Positions 45,828 through 55,127 of a stretch of 64,000 nucleotides of DNA are shown here, piece after piece. Below the pieces are notes generated by a model. That model worked only from the letters and a program-made list of their open reading frames with translations. It was not told the origin of the DNA and made no database searches. The position numbers were made by a program, and so were the translations under genes. Location of the stretch: positions 275,307 to 339,306 of the forward strand of contig NZ_VSMC01000001.1 in assembly GCF_008728965.1 (NCBI RefSeq), given 5' to 3'. This DNA comes from Heminiphilus faecis. GTDB lineage: Bacteria > Bacteroidota > Bacteroidia > Bacteroidales > Muribaculaceae. Every line of letters begins with the position of its first letter. The stretch's first letter is position 1.

Positions 45828-45870
45828 GCCCGATTGTGCATAAATGGGGCAGTGGCGGGGCTTATCTTTG
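45828..45870 (+). promoter_or_regulatory. Promoter of the M15 peptidase gene with 17-bp upstream box
   Basis: GCCCGATTGTGCATAAA (45828-45844) precedes TATCTTTG (45863-45870) by 18 bases. Box and spacing equal those at 28580-28622, with one base different in the box. Confidence 0.6.
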
Positions 45871-45896
45871 CGGTATCAAAATCAATACTTATCGCA

Positions 45897-46328
45897 ATGA
45901 AAAGCACAGCTATCATCGCTACGGCCGTAACGGCCATGGAGATCGCCACGCCCATAGGCACCAAGGAGGCGGTCAGTCATTTCACCATACGTGAGCTCAC
46001 ATACAGTGTCACCGCCCACAGGCTTGACATCGACAATACACCGCCGCCCGATGCGGTTGTGTGCATGCGGAGGCTTATAGACAAAGTTCTTGAGCCGGCA
46101 CGCCGGCAGCTCGGCGCTCCCATAAAGGTCAACAGCGGATATCGCTGCAAGGCCCTCAACAGGGCCGTCGGTGGAGTGGAGCGTTCCTATCATCTTGCGG
46201 GGCGTGCGGCCGACATAACGACAGGAAGCGTTGCCGGCAATCGCGTGTTGTGGTCGATACTTCATAAATTGCCTCATACGGAGCTTATATGGGAGGGAGG
46301 CGGAGCATGGATTCATGTGGCATTGTAA
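45897..46328 (+). CDS. M15 family peptidase (D-Ala-D-Ala carboxypeptidase-like)
   Basis: A 143-residue peptidase of the M15A/Peptidase_M15_3 kind. The zinc ligands are H99 and D106 in YHLAGRAAD and H140 in WIHVAL; VNSGYRCKALNRAVGG precedes them. The ATG at 45897 was chosen because the longer in-frame start lies upstream of the -7 box. No signal peptide is evident, as in phage endolysin-type members. It cuts D-Ala bonds in peptidoglycan. The promoter box is shared with the DUF6291-like gene, and the gene interrupts a polysaccharide locus. Confidence 0.85.
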   Translation: MKSTAIIATAVTAMEIATPIGTKEAVSHFTIRELTYSVTAHRLDIDNTPPPDAVVCMRRLIDKVLEPARRQLGAPIKVNSGYRCKALNRAVGGVERSYHLAGRAADITTGSVAGNRVLWSILHKLPHTELIWEGGGAWIHVAL

Positions 46329-46344
46329 ATTTGCTATTGTTAAA

Positions 46345-46376
46345 TTTGGCTTAACGGCTAAAATATCTTAATTTTG
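46345..46376 (+). promoter_or_regulatory. Promoter of the polysaccharide export genes
   Basis: TTTG at 46345-46348 and TAATTTTG at 46369-46376 with a 20-base spacer, a close match to the Bacteroidota consensus. It leaves a leader of about 120 bases before the gene at 46503. Confidence 0.65.
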
Positions 46377-46403
46377 CGATTAAGATTAGCGCAAATAGCA
46401 TAT

Positions 46404-46499
46404 ATGTTAATTGTTAGAGGTATGAAATTTTGTATAGAGGACTCTTGTCTTTATGACGGGAGGGCGCTGGTCGTATTAAAACCCGAACTAATTTATTAG
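46404..46499 (+). CDS. 31-codon leader open frame before the WecA-like gene
   Basis: ATG at 46404 opens a frame of 31 codons (beginning MLIVRGMKF, ending KPELIY) with a stop at 46497-46499, three bases before the ATG of the WecA-like gene. A second in-frame ATG is at 46422. The frame fills the transcribed leader of the operon. It could be a small protein or a translation-coupled leader peptide. I recognise no family and no strong ribosome-binding site, so it is a candidate only. Confidence 0.3.
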   Translation: MLIVRGMKFCIEDSCLYDGRALVVLKPELIY

Positions 46500-46502
46500 A
46501 CT

Positions 46503-47627
46503 ATGAACTATTGGCTTATTAACTGTATCGCGGCTTTTTTAATCAGTGTATTTTTTGCCGGTGTGTTAATACCGCAGATTCTGCTGGTTGCCTTCAGACG
46601 TAATCTTTTCGACCAGCCCGATGAACGCAAAATTCACCGTGGTGCGGTGCCGCGTCTGGGAGGAATTGCCTTTACACCGGTCATATGTTCGGTGCTGGCG
46701 CTGCTGTTGGGCGTGAGCACGTTGCTCGGCCGTCTAGAGCTGTGCGCATACATGGCCCGCAATGCAGCTACATTGGCGTTTGGTTTCTGCTCGCTGTTTA
46801 CACTTTATCTTGTCGGCATGTCCGATGACCTGATAGGCGTGCGCTACCGAGCCAAATTTATCATGCAGATACTTTGTGCGGTGTTGCTGCTGGCCGGAGG
46901 GCTTTGGCTTAATTCTTTGCACGGAGTGTTGTGGATTCATACTTTGCCGTGGTGGCTGGGTATGCCGCTGACAGTCATTGTCATTGTCTATATTGTCAAT
47001 GCCATCAATCTTATCGACGGCATCGACGGGCTTGCATCGGGTCTGGCGGCCGCGGCACTTATCATATACGGCTGTGCGTTCTTCATGATAGGCCGCTATG
47101 TATACGCCATATTGTCATTTTCAACATTAGGGGTGCTGGTGCCTTTCTTTTATTACAACGTATTCGGCGATGTCAAGAAGCGCAAGAAGATATTCATGGG
47201 CGATACCGGCAGCCTTACCATGGGATTGCTGCTGTCATTCCTGAGCCTTGAACTGTATCAGGCTTCGGCCGATACTTCGAAATTGCTTGACGTCAATCCG
47301 TTTATCCTCGCCTTTACGCCTCTGCTTATACCGTGCATGGATGTGGTCAGGGTATTTATGCGTCGCATACGTCATCATGGCAATCCGTTTTTGCCCGACA
47401 AGACCCACATACATCACAAGCTGCTCGCTCTCGGCATAAAACCGAGGCTGTGCATGGTTCTCATCGTGGCTATAGCGTTGGTCATAAGTGCGGTCAACAT
47501 CCTGCTGTCATATGCAGTTAACGTGACTTTGCTGCTTGTCGTCGATGTTTTGGTGTGGACATTGGTCAATATATGGCTGTCGCGTAAAATTTCGTCGCAT
47601 GACAATACAATATCGGCGGCAAAATAG
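46503..47627 (+). CDS. WecA/MraY-family undecaprenyl-phosphate sugar-1-phosphate transferase
   Basis: A 374-residue integral membrane enzyme with about eleven helices. Family motifs are DQPDERKIHRGAVPRLGG after the first helix, VGMSDDLIGV with the catalytic Asp pair, NAINLIDGIDGLASG, and MGDTGSLTMG. It transfers a sugar-1-phosphate, probably GlcNAc-1-P, to undecaprenyl phosphate to start polysaccharide synthesis. The HIHHKLLALG loop near residue 302 is typical of the WecA group. It is the first main gene of an operon with Wza- and Wzz-like genes. The sugar specificity is inferred. Confidence 0.9.
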   Translation: MNYWLINCIAAFLISVFFAGVLIPQILLVAFRRNLFDQPDERKIHRGAVPRLGGIAFTPVICSVLALLLGVSTLLGRLELCAYMARNAATLAFGFCSLFTLYLVGMSDDLIGVRYRAKFIMQILCAVLLLAGGLWLNSLHGVLWIHTLPWWLGMPLTVIVIVYIVNAINLIDGIDGLASGLAAAALIIYGCAFFMIGRYVYAILSFSTLGVLVPFFYYNVFGDVKKRKKIFMGDTGSLTMGLLLSFLSLELYQASADTSKLLDVNPFILAFTPLLIPCMDVVRVFMRRIRHHGNPFLPDKTHIHHKLLALGIKPRLCMVLIVAIALVISAVNILLSYAVNVTLLLVVDVLVWTLVNIWLSRKISSHDNTISAAK

Positions 47628-47664
47628 AGTATATAATAAAAGGTACAAAAATCGATACATTTAT

Positions 47665-50082
47665 ATGTCAGGTAAATTCAGAATAGCATTATTGTTACTG
47701 ACCCTGTCCTTGGGGTCGTTGTCGTCCTATGCCCGCATGACCGACGAGCAGGTAGTACAATACGTGAAGACAGCCACGGCACAAGGAAAGTCAAAGCAGC
47801 AGATAGGAAAAGAACTTATAGCCCGCGGTGTGACTCAGGAGCAGGTCGAGCGACTGAAATCGCGGTATGAAGAAGAAACCGCTACTACGGGGCAGAGTAC
47901 CCAGTCCGCGACCGGCAATAAATCACGCATGCGTTCGTCGGCCATCGCGCAGCAGCCCGACTCCACCATGCTCGGGTTTGATTATGTCATCACCGATACG
48001 GTCACTGAGGAGCCGAGCCGACGTATATTCGGTCAGAATGTATTTACCAACCGCTCGCTTTCGTTTGAACCGAATGAAAATGTGGCTACCCCGCAAAATT
48101 ACCGCCTCGGCCCCGGCGATGAGGTAGTGATCGATATATGGGGCGCGAGCGAGGATCAGATCCGCCAGACGATATCGCCCGAGGGCAGTATAATAGTATC
48201 GCAGATAGGTCCGGTCTATCTTAACGGCATGACCATATCGGAGGCCAATAACCATATCAAAAACAAGTTTTCGAGCAAATATGCCGGCATCGGAGGCAAC
48301 GAGCCGGAGAGCGACATAAACCTCACTCTCGGTCAGGTGCGCACTATTCAGGTCGATGTCATGGGTGAGGCCGTGGTGCCCGGCACATACCGCCTGTCGC
48401 CGTTCTCGACGGTGTTTCATGCGCTGTACAAGGCCGGCGGTATCAACGATATAGGCTCGATGAGAAACATTGAGGTGCTCCGCGGCGGACGTCGCATCGT
48501 GGGCGTCGATGTATATGAATACCTTTTCGGCGGTAAGCAGACCGGAAACATAAGGCTTCAGGAGGGCGACGTCATCATAATACCGCCCTATGACAGGCTC
48601 GTATCGGTCGAAGGCAATGTGAAACGCCCCATGTCATATGAAATAAAGAGCGACGAGACTCTTGCCGACCTTATAGATTATGCCGGCGGATTCTCCGGCG
48701 ATGCATATACCGAGCAGGTAAGACTGGCCCGTCAGACCGGCCGCGAAAACGAATTGTTCAATATCGTGAGCGGCGACTTCTCTGACTATCGCCTCAATGA
48801 CGGCGATATAGTCACCGTAGGTTCGATACTTGACCGGTATGCCAATCGTGTGGAGCTGAAGGGGTCTGTATTCCGCCCCGGCATGTATGCGCTCGCTACC
48901 GATCTGCGTACTGTAGGTGACCTTATTAAGAATGCCGACGGGCTTCTTGAAGACGCCTATACCAACCGTGCCCTTCTATATCGCGAGGGTCCCGACCTGT
49001 CGCTTCAGATAATACCGCTTGACATAGAGGGCATCCTTTCGGGCCGTCGCCCCGACGTGACGCTGAAGCGCAACGACATTGTGGATATACCGAACACAAG
49101 AGATCTTGAAGACCAAGGCGTGATTGAGATATACGGTCAGGTCAACAAGCCCGGAGCATATCCGTTTGCCAGCAATACTACCATCGAGGACCTCGTCATT
49201 CAGGCCGGCGGCCTCCTGCGTGGAGCTTCTACCGCGCGTGTCGATGTGTCGCGGCGTATTATCGACCCCACAAGCCTTATGCCTACCGACGAGATAGCCA
49301 AAGTATACAGTTTTGGACTCAAAGACGGTTTTGTCATCGACGGCACACCGGGTTTCACCCTTGAGCCTTATGACATGGTCGAGGTGCGCCGCAGTCCCGG
49401 TTACCAGCCGCAACGACGCATCAGCATAAGAGGCGAGGTGGCCTTTGACGGAGGCTATACGCTTACCAACAAGAATGAGCGTCTGAGCGATGTCATACGC
49501 CGTGCAGGTGGAGTTACAAAGTCGGCTTACATGCGTGGAGCCCACGTATTGCGTCAGATGACCCCCGAGGAGATTGCCGTCCGCGACGAGACTTTGCGTC
49601 TTGCCACTTCCATGCAGGGCGGCGGCGACTCGATTGCGGTATCAAAGCTCGAGTTGCCCACTTCCTACAGTGTGGCCATCGACCTTGAGGAGGCTCTTGC
49701 CCATCCCGGAAGCGAGGCCGACCTTGTGATGCAGGAAAATGACGAACTTGTCATACCCGAGTTTGTGAGCACTGTAAGGATTTCGGGCGATGTGATGTTT
49801 CCCAATACAGTCATGTATAAGCCCGGCAAGAAGCTGAAGTACTATATAGATCAGGCCGGCGGTTACGGTGAGCGTGCCAAGAAGAGCAAGGCGTTCATTG
49901 TATATATGAACGGCTCCATAGCCCGAGCCAAAGGCAATGCGGTCATTGAGCCGGGGTGTCAGATTATTGTGCCATCCAAGCATAAGAGCAACGGCGTCAA
50001 CTGGTCGGCCATCCTGTCGATGACGAGCGTTCTTACCGGACTCGGTACTATGGCCGCGGCAGTAGCCAATATGGTTAAGTAA
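47665..50082 (+). CDS. Polysaccharide export outer membrane protein with SLBB domains (Wza-like)
   Basis: An 805-residue exported protein with a signal peptide of about 22 residues, then a helical segment (DEQVVQYVKTATAQGKSKQQ). The Poly_export domain starts at about residue 145 (YRLGPGDEVVIDIWGASEDQ) and is followed by at least five SLBB repeats (VVPGTYRLSPFSTV, GFVFR-like VFRPGMYALA, YGQVNKPGAYPFA, RGEVAFDGGYTLT, SGDVMFPNTVMY). It lacks a lipobox, unlike classical Wza, and ends in a hydrophobic segment. It should form the periplasmic/outer-membrane export channel. The ATG at 47665 gives a proper signal peptide. Confidence 0.9.
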   Translation: MSGKFRIALLLLTLSLGSLSSYARMTDEQVVQYVKTATAQGKSKQQIGKELIARGVTQEQVERLKSRYEEETATTGQSTQSATGNKSRMRSSAIAQQPDSTMLGFDYVITDTVTEEPSRRIFGQNVFTNRSLSFEPNENVATPQNYRLGPGDEVVIDIWGASEDQIRQTISPEGSIIVSQIGPVYLNGMTISEANNHIKNKFSSKYAGIGGNEPESDINLTLGQVRTIQVDVMGEAVVPGTYRLSPFSTVFHALYKAGGINDIGSMRNIEVLRGGRRIVGVDVYEYLFGGKQTGNIRLQEGDVIIIPPYDRLVSVEGNVKRPMSYEIKSDETLADLIDYAGGFSGDAYTEQVRLARQTGRENELFNIVSGDFSDYRLNDGDIVTVGSILDRYANRVELKGSVFRPGMYALATDLRTVGDLIKNADGLLEDAYTNRALLYREGPDLSLQIIPLDIEGILSGRRPDVTLKRNDIVDIPNTRDLEDQGVIEIYGQVNKPGAYPFASNTTIEDLVIQAGGLLRGASTARVDVSRRIIDPTSLMPTDEIAKVYSFGLKDGFVIDGTPGFTLEPYDMVEVRRSPGYQPQRRISIRGEVAFDGGYTLTNKNERLSDVIRRAGGVTKSAYMRGAHVLRQMTPEEIAVRDETLRLATSMQGGGDSIAVSKLELPTSYSVAIDLEEALAHPGSEADLVMQENDELVIPEFVSTVRISGDVMFPNTVMYKPGKKLKYYIDQAGGYGERAKKSKAFIVYMNGSIARAKGNAVIEPGCQIIVPSKHKSNGVNWSAILSMTSVLTGLGTMAAAVANMVK

Positions 50083-50110
50083 TTCATTGAATTTCACTTG
50101 AAAATTAGAT

Positions 50111-51211
50111 ATGCAGGAAGAAAACGACGTTATGCGCAATGATGACGAGCAGGAGATAGACCTGCTTGAACTTGCCCGCAAACTTTGGGACAGCCGCAAA
50201 ACCATACTGAAGTGGGGAGCCGTAGGTGCCGTTGTAGGACTTGTGGTGGCCTTCAGTATTCCTAAAGAATACACGACTACCATAAAGCTCGCTCCGGAGA
50301 TGAGCGACAATAAGGCCGGTTCAGGTGGCCTCGGCGCATTGGCGGCCATGGCCGGCGTGAATCTCGGCGGCAGTTCGGGTGCCGATGCCGTGTATCCGCA
50401 GCTTTATCCCGATGTTGTCGGTTCTGTGCCGTTTGTCATTAGTCTTTTTGATGTGCCCGTCACCGATGCCGACGGCGCCCGTCACACTACCGTCCGTGCC
50501 TTTATAGAGGAAGACACCTCGGCCCCTTGGTGGAGCGCTGTCATGGCTCTTCCCGGCAAGGCTATAGGCGGTGTCATGTCGCTTTTGCGCTCCGATGACA
50601 ATGCGCAGGGCGACGGGGCTGTCAATCCATTCAAGCTCACTCCCGAAGAAAACGCCGTAGTGTCCGCTCTTGCCACCCGCATAGGCGCCGATGTCGACAC
50701 AAAGACCTCGGTCATATCACTGTCGGTGACCATGCAGGACCCTATGGTATCGGCCATGCTGGCCGACACGGTGGCTGCGCGGCTGAAGACCTACGTCACC
50801 GATTATCGCACCGAAAAAGCGCGTCGCGACATGGAGTATGCACAGCGCATCAACGATGAAGCCAAGCAGGACTACTACGACGCGCAGCAGAAGTATGCCG
50901 AATACATGGACCGCAATCAGGGACTTGTCACACGTGCCGCACAGACCGAGAGCGAACGCCTCCAGAATGAGGCGTCACTCGCTTTCAGCCTGTATAATCA
51001 GACGGCACAGCAGCTTCAGATAGCACGTGCCAAAGTACAGCAGACAACACCCGTATATACCGTCGTTCAGCCGGCCACTGTGCCCTTGCGTCCCTCAAAG
51101 CCCTCCAAGATGCTCATTCTTGTAGGTTTTATATTCCTTGCAGTCGTGGCTGCGTCGGCATGGATTCTGTTTGGACGCGACCTCGTCGACGGATTCCGCA
51201 AGAAAGCATAG
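50111..51211 (+). CDS. Wzz-like polysaccharide chain-length determinant
   Basis: A 366-residue inner membrane protein. The N-terminal Wzz domain has EIDLLELARKLWDSRKTIL followed by a membrane helix (about 37-55); a large periplasmic part includes a coiled-coil region (about 230-310), and the C-terminal PSKPSKMLILVGFIFLAVVAA forms the second helix. No tyrosine-kinase domain is attached. It controls chain length of the polymer exported by the upstream channel. It begins 28 bases after the Wza-like gene and appears to end the operon. Confidence 0.9.
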   Translation: MQEENDVMRNDDEQEIDLLELARKLWDSRKTILKWGAVGAVVGLVVAFSIPKEYTTTIKLAPEMSDNKAGSGGLGALAAMAGVNLGGSSGADAVYPQLYPDVVGSVPFVISLFDVPVTDADGARHTTVRAFIEEDTSAPWWSAVMALPGKAIGGVMSLLRSDDNAQGDGAVNPFKLTPEENAVVSALATRIGADVDTKTSVISLSVTMQDPMVSAMLADTVAARLKTYVTDYRTEKARRDMEYAQRINDEAKQDYYDAQQKYAEYMDRNQGLVTRAAQTESERLQNEASLAFSLYNQTAQQLQIARAKVQQTTPVYTVVQPATVPLRPSKPSKMLILVGFIFLAVVAASAWILFGRDLVDGFRKKA

Positions 51212-51223
51212 GGGGATATACGT

Positions 51224-52867
51224 TTATTCCTGCGACGCCTTGTATTCGTTGTAGTAATCTTCGAGTATGCGGCGTATGGCGCTGCCTATTTTCAGATAGT
51301 CCTCTTTGTTCAGATTGGCAAGCGATGCCCTTACCGACCATGCGGGGCCGTCAAAACCGTCGCCGTTGAGCAGCACCACTGCAGTGTCGGCCGCAAGCCG
51401 CATCACGAAGTCAAGAGGCTCGTAATGCTCTTCCATGAACTTGGCAAACTCCTCGCCGTAAAACTTCTTGGCCCATACCATCATGTCTATCTCCGAGTAG
51501 TATCCGGCTCTAAGAGGGTCGGGAAGAAGTGTGAAGCCTGTTGTCTGCCACATTGACTCCAGTCTGCCGGTGATTATGGACTGCATCTTTGACTTATACA
51601 CATTATCCTTGTCCATGAGCGAGAAGGCGGCAAAGAGCATCATCTGCATCTGTTGGGGAGTCGACAGACCTGCCGTATGATTGAGCGCTACAAGACGGCT
51701 GTCGGCGACCATGCGGTCTATGAACTTGATCGATGCCGGGTCAAGCGACAGAGAGCCGTAACGCTTTGCCAAGATAGCCTTGCGTTCATCAGAAAGAGCT
51801 TCCGTCTTACGGTCGAAGACATTGCCGTCACGTTTTATGGCTATCACCGCAAGACGCCATCCCGTGGCTCCGAAATACTTCGAGAACGAGTACACACACA
51901 TGCAGTTGTCAGGCAGTTCATACATAAGTGAGTGAAAATCCTTAACGAATGTACCGTATACGTCATCGGTCACTATCATAAGCCCGGGATTGTCATTTCT
52001 GACTATTTCCGTTATGCGTTTTATCGTCTCGGGTGCGAGAGTATAGCTCGGCGGGTTGCTCGGATTCACAAGACAGAGCACTTTCACTGACGGGTCACGC
52101 AGCTTGTCTATCTCCTCGTCGGGATACTGCCATGTATGGTAACCGTCGCCCTCCACGGCATTGGCGCTTATATTTATCACGTCAAAGTCAAAGCGGTCAA
52201 GCTGCGGTATCTCTATGTAGGGAGTGAATATCGGGGTCATCAGCGCTATCTTGTCGCCCTTTGATATGAGGAAGTTCTCCTGTAGCGAGTCAAAGGCATA
52301 GCACATGCCCGCCGTGCCTCCCTCCGTGGCGAAAAGGTCGTAGACCGTGTCGTCGTCATCGCCGCCCATCTCGTGCTGCAGATAATCACGCACCATCAGT
52401 TCGGCCGATGCAAGCATGCGGTCGGGAGTCGGATACTGGTCGCCCATTATGGCTTCGGCCCACTCGTGAGCGAGGCTGTCGCGGTCCATCACGCCCTTGC
52501 CGGCTATGTATTCAAACGCACCTGATAGCAGCGCGGCCCCAGTATCGTCTTTGTGGCGCTTCAGAAAATCGGCAAATCGCTCGCCGCAGCCGTTTTTTGA
52601 CGGTATGCCGGCTATGCCGTCACTGTCGTCGGCAGTACGGCGGCACTCCTCAAGGCCGAACTTTCCGAGCAGAAAAAATGCTTCACGCGGATAAGTGGCT
52701 ATCCAGTTCGGGTTACCGCGGCCAGCGTTAAGAAACGTGGCCGTCGACTTACGGGCGTCTTCCTGTGCCATCTCTATCAGTTTGTTCTTTATCTCGAAAG
52801 GACTCATCTTTTCAAGTTCCTTTTCATAACTCCGGCATACCGGACACTCTCTTTCTTTAAAACTCAT
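51224..52867 (-). CDS. aspD: Bifunctional aspartate aminotransferase / L-aspartate 4-decarboxylase
   Basis: A 547-residue PLP enzyme of fold type I. The Schiff-base lysine is K330 in YSFSKYFGATGWR; NPSNPPSYTL and TDDVYGTF provide further cofactor contacts. The length and the N-terminal FLNAGRGNPNW stretch fit AspD, which converts L-aspartate to L-alanine and CO2, consuming a proton. The ATG at 52867 follows aspT by 25 bases. With the exchanger encoded upstream it forms the aspartate-alanine cycle that can build a proton motive force and resist acid. Confidence 0.9.
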   Translation of the reverse strand: MSFKERECPVCRSYEKELEKMSPFEIKNKLIEMAQEDARKSTATFLNAGRGNPNWIATYPREAFFLLGKFGLEECRRTADDSDGIAGIPSKNGCGERFADFLKRHKDDTGAALLSGAFEYIAGKGVMDRDSLAHEWAEAIMGDQYPTPDRMLASAELMVRDYLQHEMGGDDDDTVYDLFATEGGTAGMCYAFDSLQENFLISKGDKIALMTPIFTPYIEIPQLDRFDFDVINISANAVEGDGYHTWQYPDEEIDKLRDPSVKVLCLVNPSNPPSYTLAPETIKRITEIVRNDNPGLMIVTDDVYGTFVKDFHSLMYELPDNCMCVYSFSKYFGATGWRLAVIAIKRDGNVFDRKTEALSDERKAILAKRYGSLSLDPASIKFIDRMVADSRLVALNHTAGLSTPQQMQMMLFAAFSLMDKDNVYKSKMQSIITGRLESMWQTTGFTLLPDPLRAGYYSEIDMMVWAKKFYGEEFAKFMEEHYEPLDFVMRLAADTAVVLLNGDGFDGPAWSVRASLANLNKEDYLKIGSAIRRILEDYYNEYKASQE

Positions 52868-52892
52868 GACATTTTCTTGTTTTTCGGTTATT

Positions 52893-54587
52893 CTACATAA
52901 TAAGTACAAGCACCACGCCCCATATGATGAGCAGAGTATTGCCTATGGCGTAGGTGATCGTGTATCCCATGGCTGGTATCGTGCTGTTGAGTGAGTCCTG
53001 AATGGCTCCTAACGCAGCGGTCGTAGTACGGGCGCCGGCGCAGCACCCCAGCGTTATGGCCGGATGAAAATGAAATATTTTCGCCCCCATGAATATACCT
53101 ATGAGCAGAGGCAGGGTAGTGGCTATAATTCCCGCAAACAAAAGCATGAACCCTACATCTTTCAGACCGCTTATGAACGACGGGCCGGCGGTAATGCCTA
53201 TGACGGCTATAAACATGTTGAGACCGAGATTGTTGAGCACCCATAGCGATGCATCCGGTATGCGGCCGAAAGTAGGATGCTTCGACCGGAGCCATCCGAA
53301 TACAAGACCCGCTATCAGAGCGCCGCCGCTTGTACTTAGGCTTATCGGCACACCGCCAAGATGTATGGTCAGCGCACCTATGAGGCCGCCTATAAGTATT
53401 CCGAAGCCCACAAAGACAAAATCGGTCTTGTTGGTCGGACGGTCGATATACCCGAGTTTCTCTGCAGCTGCGGTCACCTCCTGCGGCAGACCTACAATCT
53501 CTATTATGTCGCCGCCGAGAAGTTGTGTTTGCGCAAGCACGGGTATTGACACTGTTCCGCGGGTTATCTTCTTTATCGTCACCCCGTACATGAACGGTTT
53601 TGAACGCAGTTGGTCCACCGTAAGACCGTCGACCGTCTTTTTCGTTATCATGACCGGGATGTCCTCCGCCGCAAACGACAGAAGCTCAAGATCCGATACC
53701 TCCGGACCTATCCAGCTTTCATCCTCGATGATAAATTCGCGGCGGCCGCTCAGCACGATTTCGTCGCCCTTGGCCACCATGGGCTTAGTACTCACCTCCG
53801 CTATGCCTTTGGGCGTCCTTACACGCTCTACAAATATACGTCGGCCAAGTTCTTTGAAATGAGCCTCGATGTCATCAACCGACTTTGGCGTATCAAAAAA
53901 ATCAGACGTCACCTTATAAGCGCGAAAGGCTACCGGACGCGACGCGTCGATAAATGCCGGGTCGTTTGTTATGCTGCTTTGGCTCATGTTCTTCTCAAGC
54001 TCGGCTGTCTGTGCCTTTACCTTGTCAAGTCCGCCAAGAAGCCGGGGGCCTATGTTGCCTAACAGATAGGCCGACCCTATCGTGCCGAATATATAGGTCA
54101 CCGCATAACACACAGGTATCATGTCGAGCCACTGCTTCTTTGTCTCCTCCGATACTCCCAGTGTGCCTATCGTATCCTCACCGACGCCTATGACAGCCGA
54201 TATTGTCTGTGCCCCAGAGAACAGTCCAAGCGCCTCGCCGGTGTTGTAGCCGAAGAGTTTGGCCGTGCCCCATGTGACGACAAGCACCGTGACACACATA
54301 AGCACCGCGAAGTACACCTGCTTCACGCCGTCGCCCTTGAGCGAACGAAAAAACTGCGGCCCCACGCTGTAGCCGATGGCAAACAAAAACATGAGGAAGA
54401 ACACCGACTTCACCGGCCCCGGAATCGATATGTCCATCTGACCCACGACAATACCCACAAGAAGTACCGACGTCACTATGCCCAGTGAAAAACCCTTGTA
54501 CTTCAGCTGTCCTATCAGAAATCCCACTCCTATGGTGAGAAATATCGCCAGAGAAGGATATTCCCTGAATGTATCTATGATCCACAT
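52893..54587 (-). CDS. aspT: Aspartate-alanine exchanger (AspT family)
   Basis: A 564-residue transporter. Hydrophobic helices occupy about 1-170 and 385-564, separated by a cytoplasmic part with two TrkA-C (RCK_C) domains at about 205-375 ([34 protein letters not shown]). The membrane halves contain the AspT/YidE duplication signatures ([32 protein letters not shown]). AspT swaps external aspartate for internal alanine in an electrogenic manner. It lies between a small DUF6582-like gene and aspD on one transcript. Confidence 0.9.
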   Translation of the reverse strand: MWIIDTFREYPSLAIFLTIGVGFLIGQLKYKGFSLGIVTSVLLVGIVVGQMDISIPGPVKSVFFLMFLFAIGYSVGPQFFRSLKGDGVKQVYFAVLMCVTVLVVTWGTAKLFGYNTGEALGLFSGAQTISAVIGVGEDTIGTLGVSEETKKQWLDMIPVCYAVTYIFGTIGSAYLLGNIGPRLLGGLDKVKAQTAELEKNMSQSSITNDPAFIDASRPVAFRAYKVTSDFFDTPKSVDDIEAHFKELGRRIFVERVRTPKGIAEVSTKPMVAKGDEIVLSGRREFIIEDESWIGPEVSDLELLSFAAEDIPVMITKKTVDGLTVDQLRSKPFMYGVTIKKITRGTVSIPVLAQTQLLGGDIIEIVGLPQEVTAAAEKLGYIDRPTNKTDFVFVGFGILIGGLIGALTIHLGGVPISLSTSGGALIAGLVFGWLRSKHPTFGRIPDASLWVLNNLGLNMFIAVIGITAGPSFISGLKDVGFMLLFAGIIATTLPLLIGIFMGAKIFHFHPAITLGCCAGARTTTAALGAIQDSLNSTIPAMGYTITYAIGNTLLIIWGVVLVLIM

Positions 54588-54600
54588 GACTCAATAGGTT

Positions 54601-54837
54601 TTAACTTTCTGCATATGACAATACCGTAGGACTCTCCACGTCCACTCCATATTCTTTGGCCCGCGCGAGGATAGCTTGTGCCAATTTCGGCTTAAGACCC
54701 TCTGGACAATACCTGAAGTAAGCCTCCGCAGCCCTCACATGGGCGGCGTCAGGCATCGGATATTCACGACGTTCTGGCAATCCGAATACGCTGTCGGGCA
54801 ACTCCTTCTTCTCTTCATAACTCAATCGGTCATTCAT
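54601..54837 (-). CDS. DUF6582-like small protein
   Basis: A 78-residue soluble protein. VFGLPERREYPMPDAAHVRAAEAYFRYC followed by a basic helix with KPKLAQAILARAKEYGV (about 23-70) resembles DUF6582, a module often found at the end of phage or cell-wall hydrolases. Here it stands alone. It ends 13 bases before aspT, so it is probably cotranscribed. I chose the ATG at 54837. Its link to aspartate metabolism is unknown. Confidence 0.6.
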   Translation of the reverse strand: MNDRLSYEEKKELPDSVFGLPERREYPMPDAAHVRAAEAYFRYCPEGLKPKLAQAILARAKEYGVDVESPTVLSYAES

Positions 54838-55026
54838 AACGGTAAAAATTAATAATAACATAACACCTCACCCCCTTATCCTGTTCTATGGCGCCCCGCT
54901 GCCAATCAGCCTGATCTTACTCCCCGTTGTCAAAATGTTAAAATGTTACGCGCCTATTCGTCAAAATGATAATTTTATGCCATTTTAGCCCTAAAAAACA
55001 TCTGTTTTTGAAAATAAATTAGATTT

Positions 55027-55060
55027 TTTGCCATTTTATTAAACTTTATTAGTAATTTTG
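55027..55060 (+). promoter_or_regulatory. Promoter of the susC-like operon
   Basis: TTTG at 55027-55030 and TAATTTTG at 55053-55060 with a 22-base spacer, slightly longer than usual, 67 bases before the susC-like ATG. The remaining bases 54838-55026 are AT-rich without clear features. Confidence 0.55.
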
Positions 55061-55127
55061 CGACATCGCCAGTGTGCGAATATTTTTATTAGGTTAATTT
55101 TTATTTAGTTTTATCAATTTTTGTAGT

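Noticed and set aside
46377..46503. Riboswitch in the leader of the polysaccharide operon
   Set aside because: No conserved aptamer pattern that I know could be drawn; the leader is mainly a short open frame.
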